Source: JBDTMC01 sp039934475 (GTDB taxonomy: Bacteria > Acidobacteriota > Terriglobia > Bryobacterales > Bryobacteraceae). From it: a stretch of DNA of 19,066 nt. Shown here piece by piece: positions 1-7,617 of the stretch. Each line of letters starts with the position of its first letter. Within the stretch, counting starts at the first letter, position 1. Both the position numbers and the translations under genes were made by a program. The DNA lies in NCBI GenBank assembly GCA_039934475.1, contig JBDTMC010000105.1:1-19066 (forward strand), in the 5' to 3' direction. The notes beneath the pieces were generated by a model. That model ran no database searches. It was not told the origin of the DNA and saw only the letters and a program-made list of their open reading frames with translations.

Positions 1-925
1 GCCTGGATGGTTGAAAACACCCGTGTTCGGCACCCGGCCAGAAGTCGGCTTGAGGGCCGGTCATCATCCAGTTGAGGTTGACAGGACCGACGTTGGCAGT
101 GACATTGGCGGGGATGCCGGCCAGCCACGGAGCGCCAGTCTTGCTGCGGTACTGAAAGCCGCTGCCGCCGGTGCCTTCCACTTTAATCTCGAATTTCAGT
201 GTGAAGTCCCTGGCTTCGAGGGCCCGGTAGACCAGATACGAATTGCCGCTCGGATTCTTCGGCGTGGATTCACCCACGATAGCGCCGCCTTCCACGCGCC
301 AGAACTTGGCATTGCCGTCCCAACCCTTGAGGCTGACCCCATCGAATAGGGAAACGTAGCCTTCGTGATCGCTGAACCGCAACGGCTCAGGCTGGGTGAA
401 GCGCACGCCTTCGAACGACCCTCCCATGGCGACGAGAGCCTCAATCTGGGGCGGCGTGAGGCGGGCAGGCGAGGCTTGTATCTTTGTGAACGCAGCGGCG
501 CGGGCGCGGGCCACGGCGAGTTCGGCAATTCTGATTTCTTCGACGTGCTTCTTGATGGCGGCGTCATCCTGAGGACGTACGCGGGCTGCTTCGGCGAGGG
601 AGGAGCGGGCCACGGCTAGCGTTCGCGTCAACGGCATCAGATCGGTGGTCATCCGAGTGATCGCGGTGACCTGGGCCTCACGGATGTTCGGAATGGTGCC
701 GCGACTTACGCCATCGGGCGAGCCACCGACTGCGCCGGCGCCGGACAATGCCAGTTCGGCGTTAGCAATTGCTGCGGCGGCGGCTTCCAAGGCGACGTCG
801 TTAAGGGGATCGGAGAGGGCGGTAGCCGTAAGGTTGGCGCGCGCGGCCGCCAGCTTGGCGATCAACTGCGGTTCCTGCGCCAGGGCGAGTACGGCGCACG
901 CCGTGAATAAGACGGATTTGAGCAT
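1..925 (-). CDS. DUF1080 (3-keto-disaccharide hydrolase family) secreted protein, 3' end outside window
   Basis: The reading frame is open from an ATG at 925 to the left edge, giving 308 residues with no stop, so the C-terminus is missing. Residues 1-17 form a signal peptide ending in ALA. Residues from about 165 show the DUF1080 (PF06439) hallmarks: LFDGVSLKGWDG, then WRVEGGAIVGES, then KFEIKVEGTGGSGFQYRS. Family members hydrolyse or eliminate 3-keto-glucosides in the periplasm or at the outer surface. Residues 18-150 are an alanine-rich helical region ending in LTPPQIEAL, which resembles the LTxxQ motif of Spy/CpxP-like periplasmic proteins; that resemblance is my inference. A GAGG ribosome site lies 8 bases before the ATG. 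The start is 2 bases after the stop of the upstream glycosidase gene, so the two are co-transcribed. The family call is firm; the substrate is unknown. Confidence 0.88.
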   Translation of the reverse strand, partial: MLKSVLFTACAVLALAQEPQLIAKLAAARANLTATALSDPLNDVALEAAAAAIANAELALSGAGAVGGSPDGVSRGTIPNIREAQVTAITRMTTDLMPLTRTLAVARSSLAEAARVRPQDDAAIKKHVEEIRIAELAVARARAAAFTKIQASPARLTPPQIEALVAMGGSFEGVRFTQPEPLRFSDHEGYVSLFDGVSLKGWDGNAKFWRVEGGAIVGESTPKNPSGNSYLVYRALEARDFTLKFEIKVEGTGGSGFQYRSKTGAPWLAGIPANVTANVGPVNLNWMMTGPQADFWPGAEHGCFQPSR

Positions 926-927
926 AG

Positions 928-2544
928 TTATTTCCTCAACAAGAGTGCCCAATCGCCGCGTGCGGGCGCGGCAGGCGAGGTCCATTGCGGGCCTTCCGCC
1001 ACGCCGATGGAAATCACTTCGCCAGTGATGGGATGGAACCACGAGGCGTCATACCGGCCGGGCGCCAAATGGATGTTGGCCTTGCCCGCGTTGGGAATGT
1101 AGACGGCGTAGGTTCGCCCGGGCTCCGCGAGGCACCAGTTTCCGGCGTCTACCAGTTCGTCGTGCGGCTCCGTCTTCCACCACTCGAAGCTGGTAAGGAA
1201 GTCCACCATGTGCGCGTAGCCGCCGAGCATTGTAGTGGTCTCGTCACTGCGTCCGTTCATCCAACCACCGCCGGTATCCGGCCAGATGCCGACGCCGCGG
1301 CGCACGGTCTCGCCGGCTGTGCCGTAGGCGCCGGCCATCGCGATGTCCCACGCTGTGCGGCGCAACGTTTCTGCGGAGTCTCCTGGCGGTTCCGGCGCCC
1401 ACAAGGGGTAGTGATCCTCGTAGCCGTACTCTTCGTTTGTCTGAGGAATGATGCGGCCCGTTTTGGTTTGCAACTCCCGCTCCTCCAGCATGAGTGCGTG
1501 CTGTGTGCGCGACCAGTCTTGAATGGAGGTGAAGCCAAACCAAGCCGACGCGCGATCCTGATGCTCGCGATGTACCGGATGCGATGTCGCCAAATGGTGA
1601 TAGGGATCCCAACCTTGCAGCAGGGCGCCTGTCTGGTGGGCCCACGTCTCGTCGCGAAATGTGTCGAGGTCGTCACCGAGGTCCCAAGTGATGTTGGAGA
1701 AGGCGGCGAAGCGGGCAGCGGCGTAACGGATGTAGCGCTTCTCGTCATCGCTGCCGGGACTGAGATGGACGTGGCCATCGGCGATATCGAAGATGACTGA
1801 AACGATGATGTCGCGTTGGCGGGCGTAGGCGAGCATGCGTTCGAAGCGCTGCCAGTGCTCAATGCGAAAGCGAGTGTAGTCGAAACCGGGATGAAGGAAG
1901 TCGTCAGCCTTGACGGCCGGCCATGGACTGAGGAACACGCTCCAGTCAGGAGTGTTCATCGCCGGTTCGCCGTACATCATGTTGGTGCGACCGCCGAGGA
2001 GCACGCGCACGCGGTTCACTTTCAGGCGATGAAGCCTCTCCAGGCTATTGCGAATGACGCGTTCGTCGCGCCAGCCCATCAACCAGAACGCGGTTGTCCC
2101 ATGGAAGAAGTAGTGCTCTCGCGTGCCTTCCCAGATGAAATGCCAGGGGTGATCCGGATCGACGCCAAGAAGTCCGCGACGGCCGCCGGCGGTGGCTTGA
2201 AAGACGCCATCGACGGTCTTCTCGAAGTCCTTCTCAACGTACTTCACCGTATAGGAGTAGTTGCCCGGTTTGGACGGCTGGAAGCGGACGCGAAACAGAG
2301 AGCCATCGGAGGAATCGCAGAAGCCGTCTACGGTTAAGCGTTCGGTGGCTCCGGTTTGAGAGAAAGAGCCGGTGACGGCGACATCGGTAAACGGGTTGGC
2401 TGCGGAGGGACTGGCGACGCGCACCTCCACTTCCATGAAGTCGTAGGCCGCCACTGTTGATGCCGATTGGGAAAACGTGAGGGCGCCTGGCGCGCCTGAC
2501 GCCAGGGGGCAAGCGAGGATGACCAGTGCGAGAGTGATTCTCAC
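928..2544 (-). CDS. DUF5060/DUF4038 glycoside-hydrolase-like secreted protein
   Basis: This 538-residue protein starts at a GTG whose last bases overlap the TGA of the ThuA-like gene (GTGA). An in-frame GTG at 2553 is an alternative start, with AAGGAG only 4 bases before it. Residues 1-18 are a signal peptide; ILAC inside it is a poor lipobox, so type I export is more likely. Residues about 20-100 match the DUF5060 beta-sandwich (PYDFMEVEVRV-like opening, RFQPSKPGNYSYTVKY). From about 115 (HPWHFIWEGTREHYFFHGTTAFWLM) to about 440 is a DUF4038-type TIM barrel related to GH140 apiosidases. The C-terminal 75 residues (YAVYIPNAGKANIHL, GDWALLLRK) resemble the 'putative collagen-binding' beta domain that often ends such proteins. 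QTNEEYGYEDHYPL is a conserved-looking acidic segment that may hold catalytic residues. The polymer attacked cannot be told from sequence. Confidence 0.85.
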   Translation of the reverse strand: MRITLALVILACPLASGAPGALTFSQSASTVAAYDFMEVEVRVASPSAANPFTDVAVTGSFSQTGATERLTVDGFCDSSDGSLFRVRFQPSKPGNYSYTVKYVEKDFEKTVDGVFQATAGGRRGLLGVDPDHPWHFIWEGTREHYFFHGTTAFWLMGWRDERVIRNSLERLHRLKVNRVRVLLGGRTNMMYGEPAMNTPDWSVFLSPWPAVKADDFLHPGFDYTRFRIEHWQRFERMLAYARQRDIIVSVIFDIADGHVHLSPGSDDEKRYIRYAAARFAAFSNITWDLGDDLDTFRDETWAHQTGALLQGWDPYHHLATSHPVHREHQDRASAWFGFTSIQDWSRTQHALMLEERELQTKTGRIIPQTNEEYGYEDHYPLWAPEPPGDSAETLRRTAWDIAMAGAYGTAGETVRRGVGIWPDTGGGWMNGRSDETTTMLGGYAHMVDFLTSFEWWKTEPHDELVDAGNWCLAEPGRTYAVYIPNAGKANIHLAPGRYDASWFHPITGEVISIGVAEGPQWTSPAAPARGDWALLLRK

Positions 2545-3401
2545 AGCGGACACCCCACTCCTTCCAGACCCGCGGCCCAGGCGATGGCTCCTTCCAGTTC
2601 TTTCAAATGCAGCGGCTCCCGATACGTTCCGGCGGCGTGACCGAGGGCCGAATAGAAGGCCCGCCCTTTGCCGACGCAGCGTTTCCAAATGATGGGATGA
2701 TCGGCACCCATACTGACATCCTTCCACATCATCTTAGGGCTATAGGTGCGCTCGTCGAGCGTGGCCAGCACTTTTGCTCCATTGGTTCGCGGGTTGTTCT
2801 CAAAGGAGTACCACTCGTCGGTGCGAATCCATTCTTTGCCCAGGTCGCGCGTGGCTGGATCGGTGGGGTCCTCAATACGGATGGTTGCCTGTTGGAACTG
2901 GGGGCCTAACGGATGTCCCTTGAATTGCGCGCCTATGAGCGTCTCCACGTACCAGCGCCATTCATAGCGCGGGTCGCCACCGGCTCCGTGGATTCCAACG
3001 AAACCTCCACCGTTTTCGATGTACTCCTTAAAGGCCGTTCTCTGTTCTTGGTTCAGCACGTCGCCGCTGGTGTTGTTCCAGACGGTAGCTTGAAAGCGGC
3101 GCAGCAATTCGGGTTGGAAGACGGCGCCATTTTCAGTTTCGAAGACGGACCAGCCGCGGCGGCGGGCAAGCGCCGCGAGTGCCTCATTCGAAGCTTTCAC
3201 GGCGGCATCATCACGGAAGCCGTTGGTTTTCGAAAATATCAGAATGGCAGGTGGGTTCAACTGGGCGGGCAACTGGGGCGGCACGGTCTCATAGATGTGC
3301 TTTCCGTAATAGACCCGATAGAAGCCGAATCCAGCGAAGCCCACGAGCCCCAGTACCAGCACGCCGAGGCAGAGTAAGAACCACTTCAATATCTTCTTCA
3401 T
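2541..3401 (-). CDS. ThuA-like domain protein, membrane-anchored
   Basis: I take the ATG at 3401 as start. It gives a 286-residue protein beginning with MKKILKWFLL and one hydrophobic segment (about residues 7-28), which is a signal anchor or uncleaved signal peptide. Reading further upstream adds only low-complexity arginine-rich sequence. The rest is a ThuA domain (PF06283, a class-I-amidotransferase-like fold): AILIFSKTNGFRDDAA, then GGGFVGIHGAGG with the conserved His, then DEWYSF, and near the end PIIWKRCVGKGRAFYSALGH. ThuA proteins act with 3-keto-sugar metabolism, as in ThuAB trehalose or sucrose use. Co-occurrence with a DUF1080 protein two genes downstream fits a 3-keto-glycoside pathway, which is an inference. 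It is the first gene of a three-gene operon and its stop overlaps the next start. Confidence 0.87.
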   Translation of the reverse strand: MKKILKWFLLCLGVLVLGLVGFAGFGFYRVYYGKHIYETVPPQLPAQLNPPAILIFSKTNGFRDDAAVKASNEALAALARRRGWSVFETENGAVFQPELLRRFQATVWNNTSGDVLNQEQRTAFKEYIENGGGFVGIHGAGGDPRYEWRWYVETLIGAQFKGHPLGPQFQQATIRIEDPTDPATRDLGKEWIRTDEWYSFENNPRTNGAKVLATLDERTYSPKMMWKDVSMGADHPIIWKRCVGKGRAFYSALGHAAGTYREPLHLKELEGAIAWAAGLEGVGCPL

Positions 3402-3443
3402 TGCGCCTGACCATACAGTGTATATGCGAACGCTTCGGTTACA
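3402..3443. promoter_or_regulatory. Divergent promoter region between the ThuA-like operon and the NtrC-type operon
   Basis: Only 42 bases separate the two opposed starts. They are AT-richer than the surroundings and contain the palindrome ATACA-G-TGTAT at 3413-3423, with TATAT directly after it. A plausible -10 element can be drawn in either direction around 3419-3426, but no convincing -35 hexamer is present on either strand. Either promoter may therefore lie partly inside the opposite coding region. The palindrome is placed to act as a shared operator; this is inference. Confidence 0.4.
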
Positions 3444-4856
3444 GTGGTTGGTGTGGATGAAACGACTGAGGCAAATGGGCCGGAGCGCGCGCGAATTCTG
3501 GTTGTAGACGATGAAGAGAGCCAGCGTTCGGCGCTGCAGGGTCTGTTGGAAAAGTGGGGGTACGATACCCGCACGGCAACCGATGGGGCAGATGCACTGG
3601 AAAAGCTGCGCGACGAATGGGCCGACGCGATTGTCACGGACCTGAACATGCCGCGGATGGATGGCGCCGGGCTGTTGGCGGAATTGCAGAACCTGCCGGA
3701 GGCGCCGCCGGCGATTGTGCTGACCGCGTTTGGGGACGTGGACAAGGCCGTAGATACGGTTCACCGGCTGGGTGCGTTCTGGTATTTGGAGAAGCCGGTG
3801 CAGACGCGCGCGCTGCGGACCATACTGGAACGGGCGACTGCGCAGGGACGGCTGGCACGGCATTCAGCGCGCCTGGAGCGGCAACTTTCGGCGCAGGGTG
3901 TGCTGGGCGGACTGGTAACAAAGTCACCCGCTATGCGTGAAGTGTTCTCGATTCTGGAGCAGGCTGCGCCGACTCGGGCAACGATTTTAGTTACCGGCGA
4001 AACAGGCACGGGGAAAGAAGTGGCGGCGCGCGCGATTCACGATTTGAGCCCGCGGCGGGCGCGCCCCTTCCTGGCACTGAATTGCGCGGCACTGCCGGAA
4101 TCGCTGATCGAGAGCGAACTCTTCGGCCATGAAAAGGGCGCATTCACAGGCGCGGCGGAACGGCGCTCAGGCTGCTTCGAACTTGCCAACGGCGGGACGC
4201 TGTTACTGGACGAAATCGGCGAGACACCGCTGGGAACACAAGCGAAGCTGTTGCGTGTGCTGGAGGACCGCAAGGTGCGCCGCTTGGGCGGCTCGCGGGA
4301 AATCGAAGTGGACGTGCGCATTGTGGCGGCCACCAATCGCGATCTGAAGGAGAGCGTCAAGAAGGGGACCTTCCGCGAGGACTTGTATTTTCGTTTGAAT
4401 GTGTTCGAAGTGCTTCTCCCGCCCCTGCGCAGCCGGCCGGAAGACATCCCCGTCATTGCGCAGACGCTGATTGGGAACCTCAACGTGACCTACGCCACAC
4501 GCGTCACGGAGGTTGCCAAGGAAGTGCAGGACCTGTTTGCGGGCTACCAGTGGCCAGGCAATGTACGACAACTTCGCAATGTGCTGGAAAGGGCAGTGAT
4601 TCTGGCGGGTGAGGGGACAATCCGCCGCTCGCACCTGCCGCCGGGCTTCGCGGGCTTGCCGGAGTTGTCAGTGGAAGCGGGTGGCGATGTGGTGACTTTG
4701 CGTCCCGGCGTGACGGTAGAGGAAGGTGAGCGGTTGCTAATCTTGACGACGCTGAGGCATACGGGCGGCAATCGGACGAGGGCTGCCAGCCTGCTGGGTT
4801 TAAGCGTGAAGACGCTGTTCAACAAGCTGAAGCAATACGGAGAGCCCGAAGAATGA
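3444..4856 (+). CDS. NtrC-family sigma54-dependent response regulator
   Basis: This 470-residue protein has the full NtrC layout. The receiver domain is residues 15-130, with acidic pocket D22/D23, phospho-acceptor D66 in DLNMPRMDG, Thr in LTAFGD and Lys in EKP. The AAA+ domain is about 160-390, with Walker A GETGTGKE at 185-192, the sigma54-contact loop GAFTGA at 232-237, Walker B LLLDEIGE with D256/E257, and a C-terminal arginine region WPGNVRQLRNVLERA. The Fis-type helix-turn-helix is about 433-466 (TGGNRTRAASLLGLSVKTLFNKLKQYG). All key residues are intact, so it should activate sigma54 RNA polymerase. The start is GTG with no clear ribosome site; GTG at 3453 is an alternative and no in-frame ATG exists nearby. 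Its stop overlaps the kinase start (ATGA). The target regulon is unknown. Confidence 0.95.
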   Translation: MVGVDETTEANGPERARILVVDDEESQRSALQGLLEKWGYDTRTATDGADALEKLRDEWADAIVTDLNMPRMDGAGLLAELQNLPEAPPAIVLTAFGDVDKAVDTVHRLGAFWYLEKPVQTRALRTILERATAQGRLARHSARLERQLSAQGVLGGLVTKSPAMREVFSILEQAAPTRATILVTGETGTGKEVAARAIHDLSPRRARPFLALNCAALPESLIESELFGHEKGAFTGAAERRSGCFELANGGTLLLDEIGETPLGTQAKLLRVLEDRKVRRLGGSREIEVDVRIVAATNRDLKESVKKGTFREDLYFRLNVFEVLLPPLRSRPEDIPVIAQTLIGNLNVTYATRVTEVAKEVQDLFAGYQWPGNVRQLRNVLERAVILAGEGTIRRSHLPPGFAGLPELSVEAGGDVVTLRPGVTVEEGERLLILTTLRHTGGNRTRAASLLGLSVKTLFNKLKQYGEPEE

Positions 4857-6307
4857 GCCTGCGGACGCGGCTGCTGTTGATGTCGGTTTCAACGGTAGCG
4901 GTGATCGTGACGGTGCTGGCAGCGATCCACATCAACAGCCTGATGGAGACGTGGCTGGACGCGACCCTGGACCTGAGCGCCGCGGCAAGCCGGCACGTGC
5001 AGGCGGCGGTGATTGAACGCGTTACCGACCGTAACGTCAAGGGCGCTACTACGCAGAGCCTAGACGAGGTGAAGCTGGCATGGCGGGATATTGTCATCTC
5101 GGATCGCGAGGTAGCGAGGGCGATGGCAAACGCGATGATGGACTCGCGCGGCATCGCGGAGATCAACATCGTTGGCGAGTACGGCACGGTGTTGGCCTCG
5201 TCGAATCTAGCGCGCGTGGGGTCTCCGGTGCGCACGCAGAGAAGCCTTCCGGATGTGCTTGACCTGGGGCCGATCGGCAGGTTTGCAGCGATTTTCCGGT
5301 CAGAAGCGGATTTCGAGACACGGACGCCAATTGGATTCGCGGACCAGGGGAAGCCGGTGTTCCAGGTTCAACTGCTGGTTTCACCGGCTCTGCTGCGGAC
5401 CGTGCTGGCGCCGCAGTTAAAGAGCACGGGGATAGCGTCCTTGTTCGCGGTTCTTGTGGCAGCGGCGCTGGCGGTACTCTCGGCGAACATCGCGCTGCGT
5501 CCTTTGGAACGGATCGGAGAAGCGATCGATACACTGGCTACGGGCAATCCGTTGGGGTTAGTAACACCGCAGACGGATCGCGAGGTGGCGATCATCGAAT
5601 CCCGCCTGAACCTGTTGGGGGAGCAGATGCACGGAGCGCGCGAAGCCGTGGCCAGCCTGATGCGCGGCGCGGCGCATGAGATTAAGAATCCGCTGAACGC
5701 GATGGCGCTGCGTCTGGAGACACTGCGAGGCATGGTGGCCGACGATGTGCCGGAGGCTGACGTCGAGATCGGTAAGTTGAGCGCCGAGGTTTCGCGGCTG
5801 GACCGCGTGGTGAAGCTATTCCTCGATCTGGGGCGGCCGGTGGAATTGGAGCTGCGCGATTTCGATTTGCGGAAGCTGATTGACGAAGCAGCGGACCTGG
5901 TGCGGCCGGGAGCGACCGCGCACGCTATCGAACTGGAGTGGGAGAGGCCGGAGCCGCCATTTCCGGTACGCGCGGACTATGGTTTGATCCAACAGGGATT
6001 GTTGAATGTGCTGAATAACGCCATCGAGGCCATGCCGGATGGCGGCCGCGTCCGGGTTTCGGTGTGGCGTGTTGGCTTACACTGTGAGATCAGAGTCACC
6101 GACAATGGTCCTGGTATGACGCCAGTGGTGCGCGATCGAATCTTTGAGCCGTACTTCACCACCAAGGAGAAGGGTTCGGGGATCGGGCTGGCATTGACGC
6201 GAAAGATGCTGCAGCTTCACGGGGGCACAGCGTCGGTGGAGAGCGATGTGGGTAAAGGTACGACGATGATCCTGTCCCTTCCGGTTGTTTGGAGCAGAGG
6301 CTCGTGA
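4853..6307 (+). CDS. Sensor histidine kinase, cognate partner of the NtrC-type regulator
   Basis: This 484-residue inner-membrane protein has TM helices at about 6-25 and 190-212. They bracket a periplasmic sensor domain of about 160 residues with no motif I recognise, except INIVGEYGTVLASS, which resembles the core of a PAS/Cache-like fold. A HAMP-like linker follows (RPLERIGEAIDTLATGN). The dimerisation/phospho-acceptor domain carries H275 in GAAHEIKNPLNAM. The ATPase domain has N389 in NVLNNAIEAM, the G1 box DNGPGM starting at D417, the F box EPYFTTKEKGSGIGLAL and a terminal G box GKGTTMILSLPV. The active site is complete. The gene starts at the ATGA overlap with the regulator and ends at a GTGA overlap with the lipoprotein, so all three are translated as one unit. 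Confidence 0.95.
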   Translation: MSLRTRLLLMSVSTVAVIVTVLAAIHINSLMETWLDATLDLSAAASRHVQAAVIERVTDRNVKGATTQSLDEVKLAWRDIVISDREVARAMANAMMDSRGIAEINIVGEYGTVLASSNLARVGSPVRTQRSLPDVLDLGPIGRFAAIFRSEADFETRTPIGFADQGKPVFQVQLLVSPALLRTVLAPQLKSTGIASLFAVLVAAALAVLSANIALRPLERIGEAIDTLATGNPLGLVTPQTDREVAIIESRLNLLGEQMHGAREAVASLMRGAAHEIKNPLNAMALRLETLRGMVADDVPEADVEIGKLSAEVSRLDRVVKLFLDLGRPVELELRDFDLRKLIDEAADLVRPGATAHAIELEWERPEPPFPVRADYGLIQQGLLNVLNNAIEAMPDGGRVRVSVWRVGLHCEIRVTDNGPGMTPVVRDRIFEPYFTTKEKGSGIGLALTRKMLQLHGGTASVESDVGKGTTMILSLPVVWSRGS

Positions 6308-6810
6308 AGACGCTGTCTATCGTGGTTGTCGCGGCGGCGGTGGTTTTGTCTACCGGTTGCTGGCAAAAGAAGAAGAAGCCCGTGGTGGTGCCGCCGCCAC
6401 CCGCACCGGTTACACAGCCTGCGCCTGTTCCCGCGCCTAAGGCCACTATACCGGCCGTCGAGAAGCCGACCCCGTCTAAGCCGACAGCACAGCGGCCTAA
6501 AGTCCAACCCGCGTCGCGACCGCAAGTGGTGGCGCCCGCCCCGCCAGTGCCGCAGCTAGGCGCGATGATTCCGGCTGCTCAAAGACAGCAACTGGATGCG
6601 ATCTATGCGTTGGACTTGAAGAAGGCGCGGACAATACTGTCCGCGGTGGGCAGCTCGACGTTGGACGCGCAGCGAAGCGAGATGGCAGGGCGAGTGAAAG
6701 CGTTTATCAAGCAGGCGGAAGAGTTCCATCCGCTGGATCTGGCGGCAGCGGCGGAGATGGCGCAACGGGCGCGGGTGCTGGCGGAGGATCTGGAAAAACG
6801 TTCGAAGTGA
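6304..6810 (+). CDS. Small proline-rich lipoprotein coupled to the two-component system
   Basis: I chose the GTG at 6304, which overlaps the kinase stop (GTGA) and has GGAG 9 bases upstream. A TTG at 6289 is in frame but less likely. The 168-residue product begins MKTLSIVVVAAAVVLSTGC, a lipoprotein signal peptide with Cys19 as the lipidation site, followed by KKKK. Residues 25-85 are a Pro/Ala/Val/Lys-rich flexible linker. Residues 90-168 are predicted mostly helical (QRQQLDAIYALDLKKART, LAAAAEMAQRARVLAEDLEKRSK). No known domain is recognised. The linker could span the periplasm and present the helical part to the kinase sensor domain; that role is inferred only from coupling and localisation. 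Confidence 0.82.
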   Translation: MKTLSIVVVAAAVVLSTGCWQKKKKPVVVPPPPAPVTQPAPVPAPKATIPAVEKPTPSKPTAQRPKVQPASRPQVVAPAPPVPQLGAMIPAAQRQQLDAIYALDLKKARTILSAVGSSTLDAQRSEMAGRVKAFIKQAEEFHPLDLAAAAEMAQRARVLAEDLEKRSK

Positions 6811-6824
6811 AACGCTTGACGCGA

Positions 6825-6856
6825 GCGGCTCCGTCCAAGGCTACTTACGGAGCCGC
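6825..6856. terminator. Hairpin at convergent gene ends, terminator-like
   Basis: GCGGCTCCGT (6825-6834) and ACGGAGCCGC (6847-6856) form a perfect 10-bp stem with a 12-base loop. It sits 15 bases after the lipoprotein stop and 20 bases before the end of the opposing gene, where a bidirectional terminator would be expected. No T-run follows on either strand, so it may instead protect mRNA ends or act with a factor. Confidence 0.5.
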
Positions 6857-6875
6857 GCACGCAAATGGCGGCGGG

Positions 6876-7580
6876 TCAACCCCTGAGGGTCACCGGGTGT
6901 TGCAACGAGAACGTGAGCGGCGTCTCCGCTGGTAGCTTCACGTTCTTCTTCCCGGTGATATAGGCTCCGGTGGTTCCTGCCGCCGCGCCAGCACCGGCGC
7001 CTATAAGGGCACCGGTACCGCCTCCGGCGAGAGCGCCAATGGCTGCTCCGACTCCCGATCCGCCACCCATCAGGATCAAGTTCCGCTTCTTATGCGAAGT
7101 GCTGGAGCGGCCGCTGGCCGCAGTGGCGATCTCATACGTGGAGCCGTGCAATTGAAAGGAATCGAGAGTTACTGCGAGATAGGCGCGGCCTTTGAAACGG
7201 CCCGAGTGTTTGGCTTCGACTACGTGACCCTGGAAGGCGGTGCCGCGAGGGATTATGACGCGATCGCCGTCGACCACAGGCTGATCGAGGTGGGCCACGA
7301 AGCGTTCGCCGGACCGGGTGGTCTTCGTGTCGAGAGACTGGCCCAGGCGGACACGGATTTGCGTGCCGGCGGGGATCATTGCAGTGCGCGGGACCAGGCC
7401 CTCACTGGTTTGTGGCTGAGACAATTTACCGGGCATCACGGGCCGATCAGCCGGGGTGGGTTCAGCCAGCGGGGCCGCTTCCTGCACCGGCGGGTTGACG
7501 GCAACCGTTTGCTGGGCCGGCTGCCGGCTGCACCCAGCGAGCGCCAGGGCTATTGTAAGTGCGGACAGAGGTCTAAGCAT
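6876..7580 (-). CDS. Lipoprotein with glycine-zipper segment, function unknown
   Basis: The protein has 234 residues from an ATG at 7580. MLRPLSALTIALALAGC is a textbook lipoprotein signal peptide with Cys17. Residues 20-65 are a Pro/Ala/Gln-rich linker. Residues 68-155 are beta-rich (MIPAGTQIRVRLGQSLDTK, PVVDGDRVIIPRGTAFQGHVV, LAVTLDSFQLHG). This pattern is common in acidobacterial envelope proteins and slightly recalls the TrbI/VirB10 beta-barrel repeat. Residues about 172-208 are a Gly/Ala-rich glycine zipper (GGGSGVGAAIGALAGGGTGALIGAGAG), as in SlyB/Rickettsia 17-kDa-type outer-membrane lipoproteins. It lies 37 bases after the STAS gene and is probably in the same transcript. The function is not known. 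Confidence 0.85.
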   Translation of the reverse strand: MLRPLSALTIALALAGCSRQPAQQTVAVNPPVQEAAPLAEPTPADRPVMPGKLSQPQTSEGLVPRTAMIPAGTQIRVRLGQSLDTKTTRSGERFVAHLDQPVVDGDRVIIPRGTAFQGHVVEAKHSGRFKGRAYLAVTLDSFQLHGSTYEIATAASGRSSTSHKKRNLILMGGGSGVGAAIGALAGGGTGALIGAGAGAAAGTTGAYITGKKNVKLPAETPLTFSLQHPVTLRG

Positions 7581-7617
7581 CGAAGTTACCGGGCGATCAC
7601 GTCTCGGTGGACGCTTT

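Noticed and set aside
4072..4085. TGGCAC...TTGC resembling a sigma54 promoter inside the NtrC-type gene
   Set aside because: The spacer is 4 instead of 5 bases, which breaks the -24/-12 geometry, and it lies mid-gene.
7025..7065. Glycine-zipper segment as a possible transmembrane pore or repeat element
   Set aside because: Gly/Ala-rich codons make local DNA repetition; the protein segment is typical of SlyB-like lipoproteins and does not by itself show a pore.
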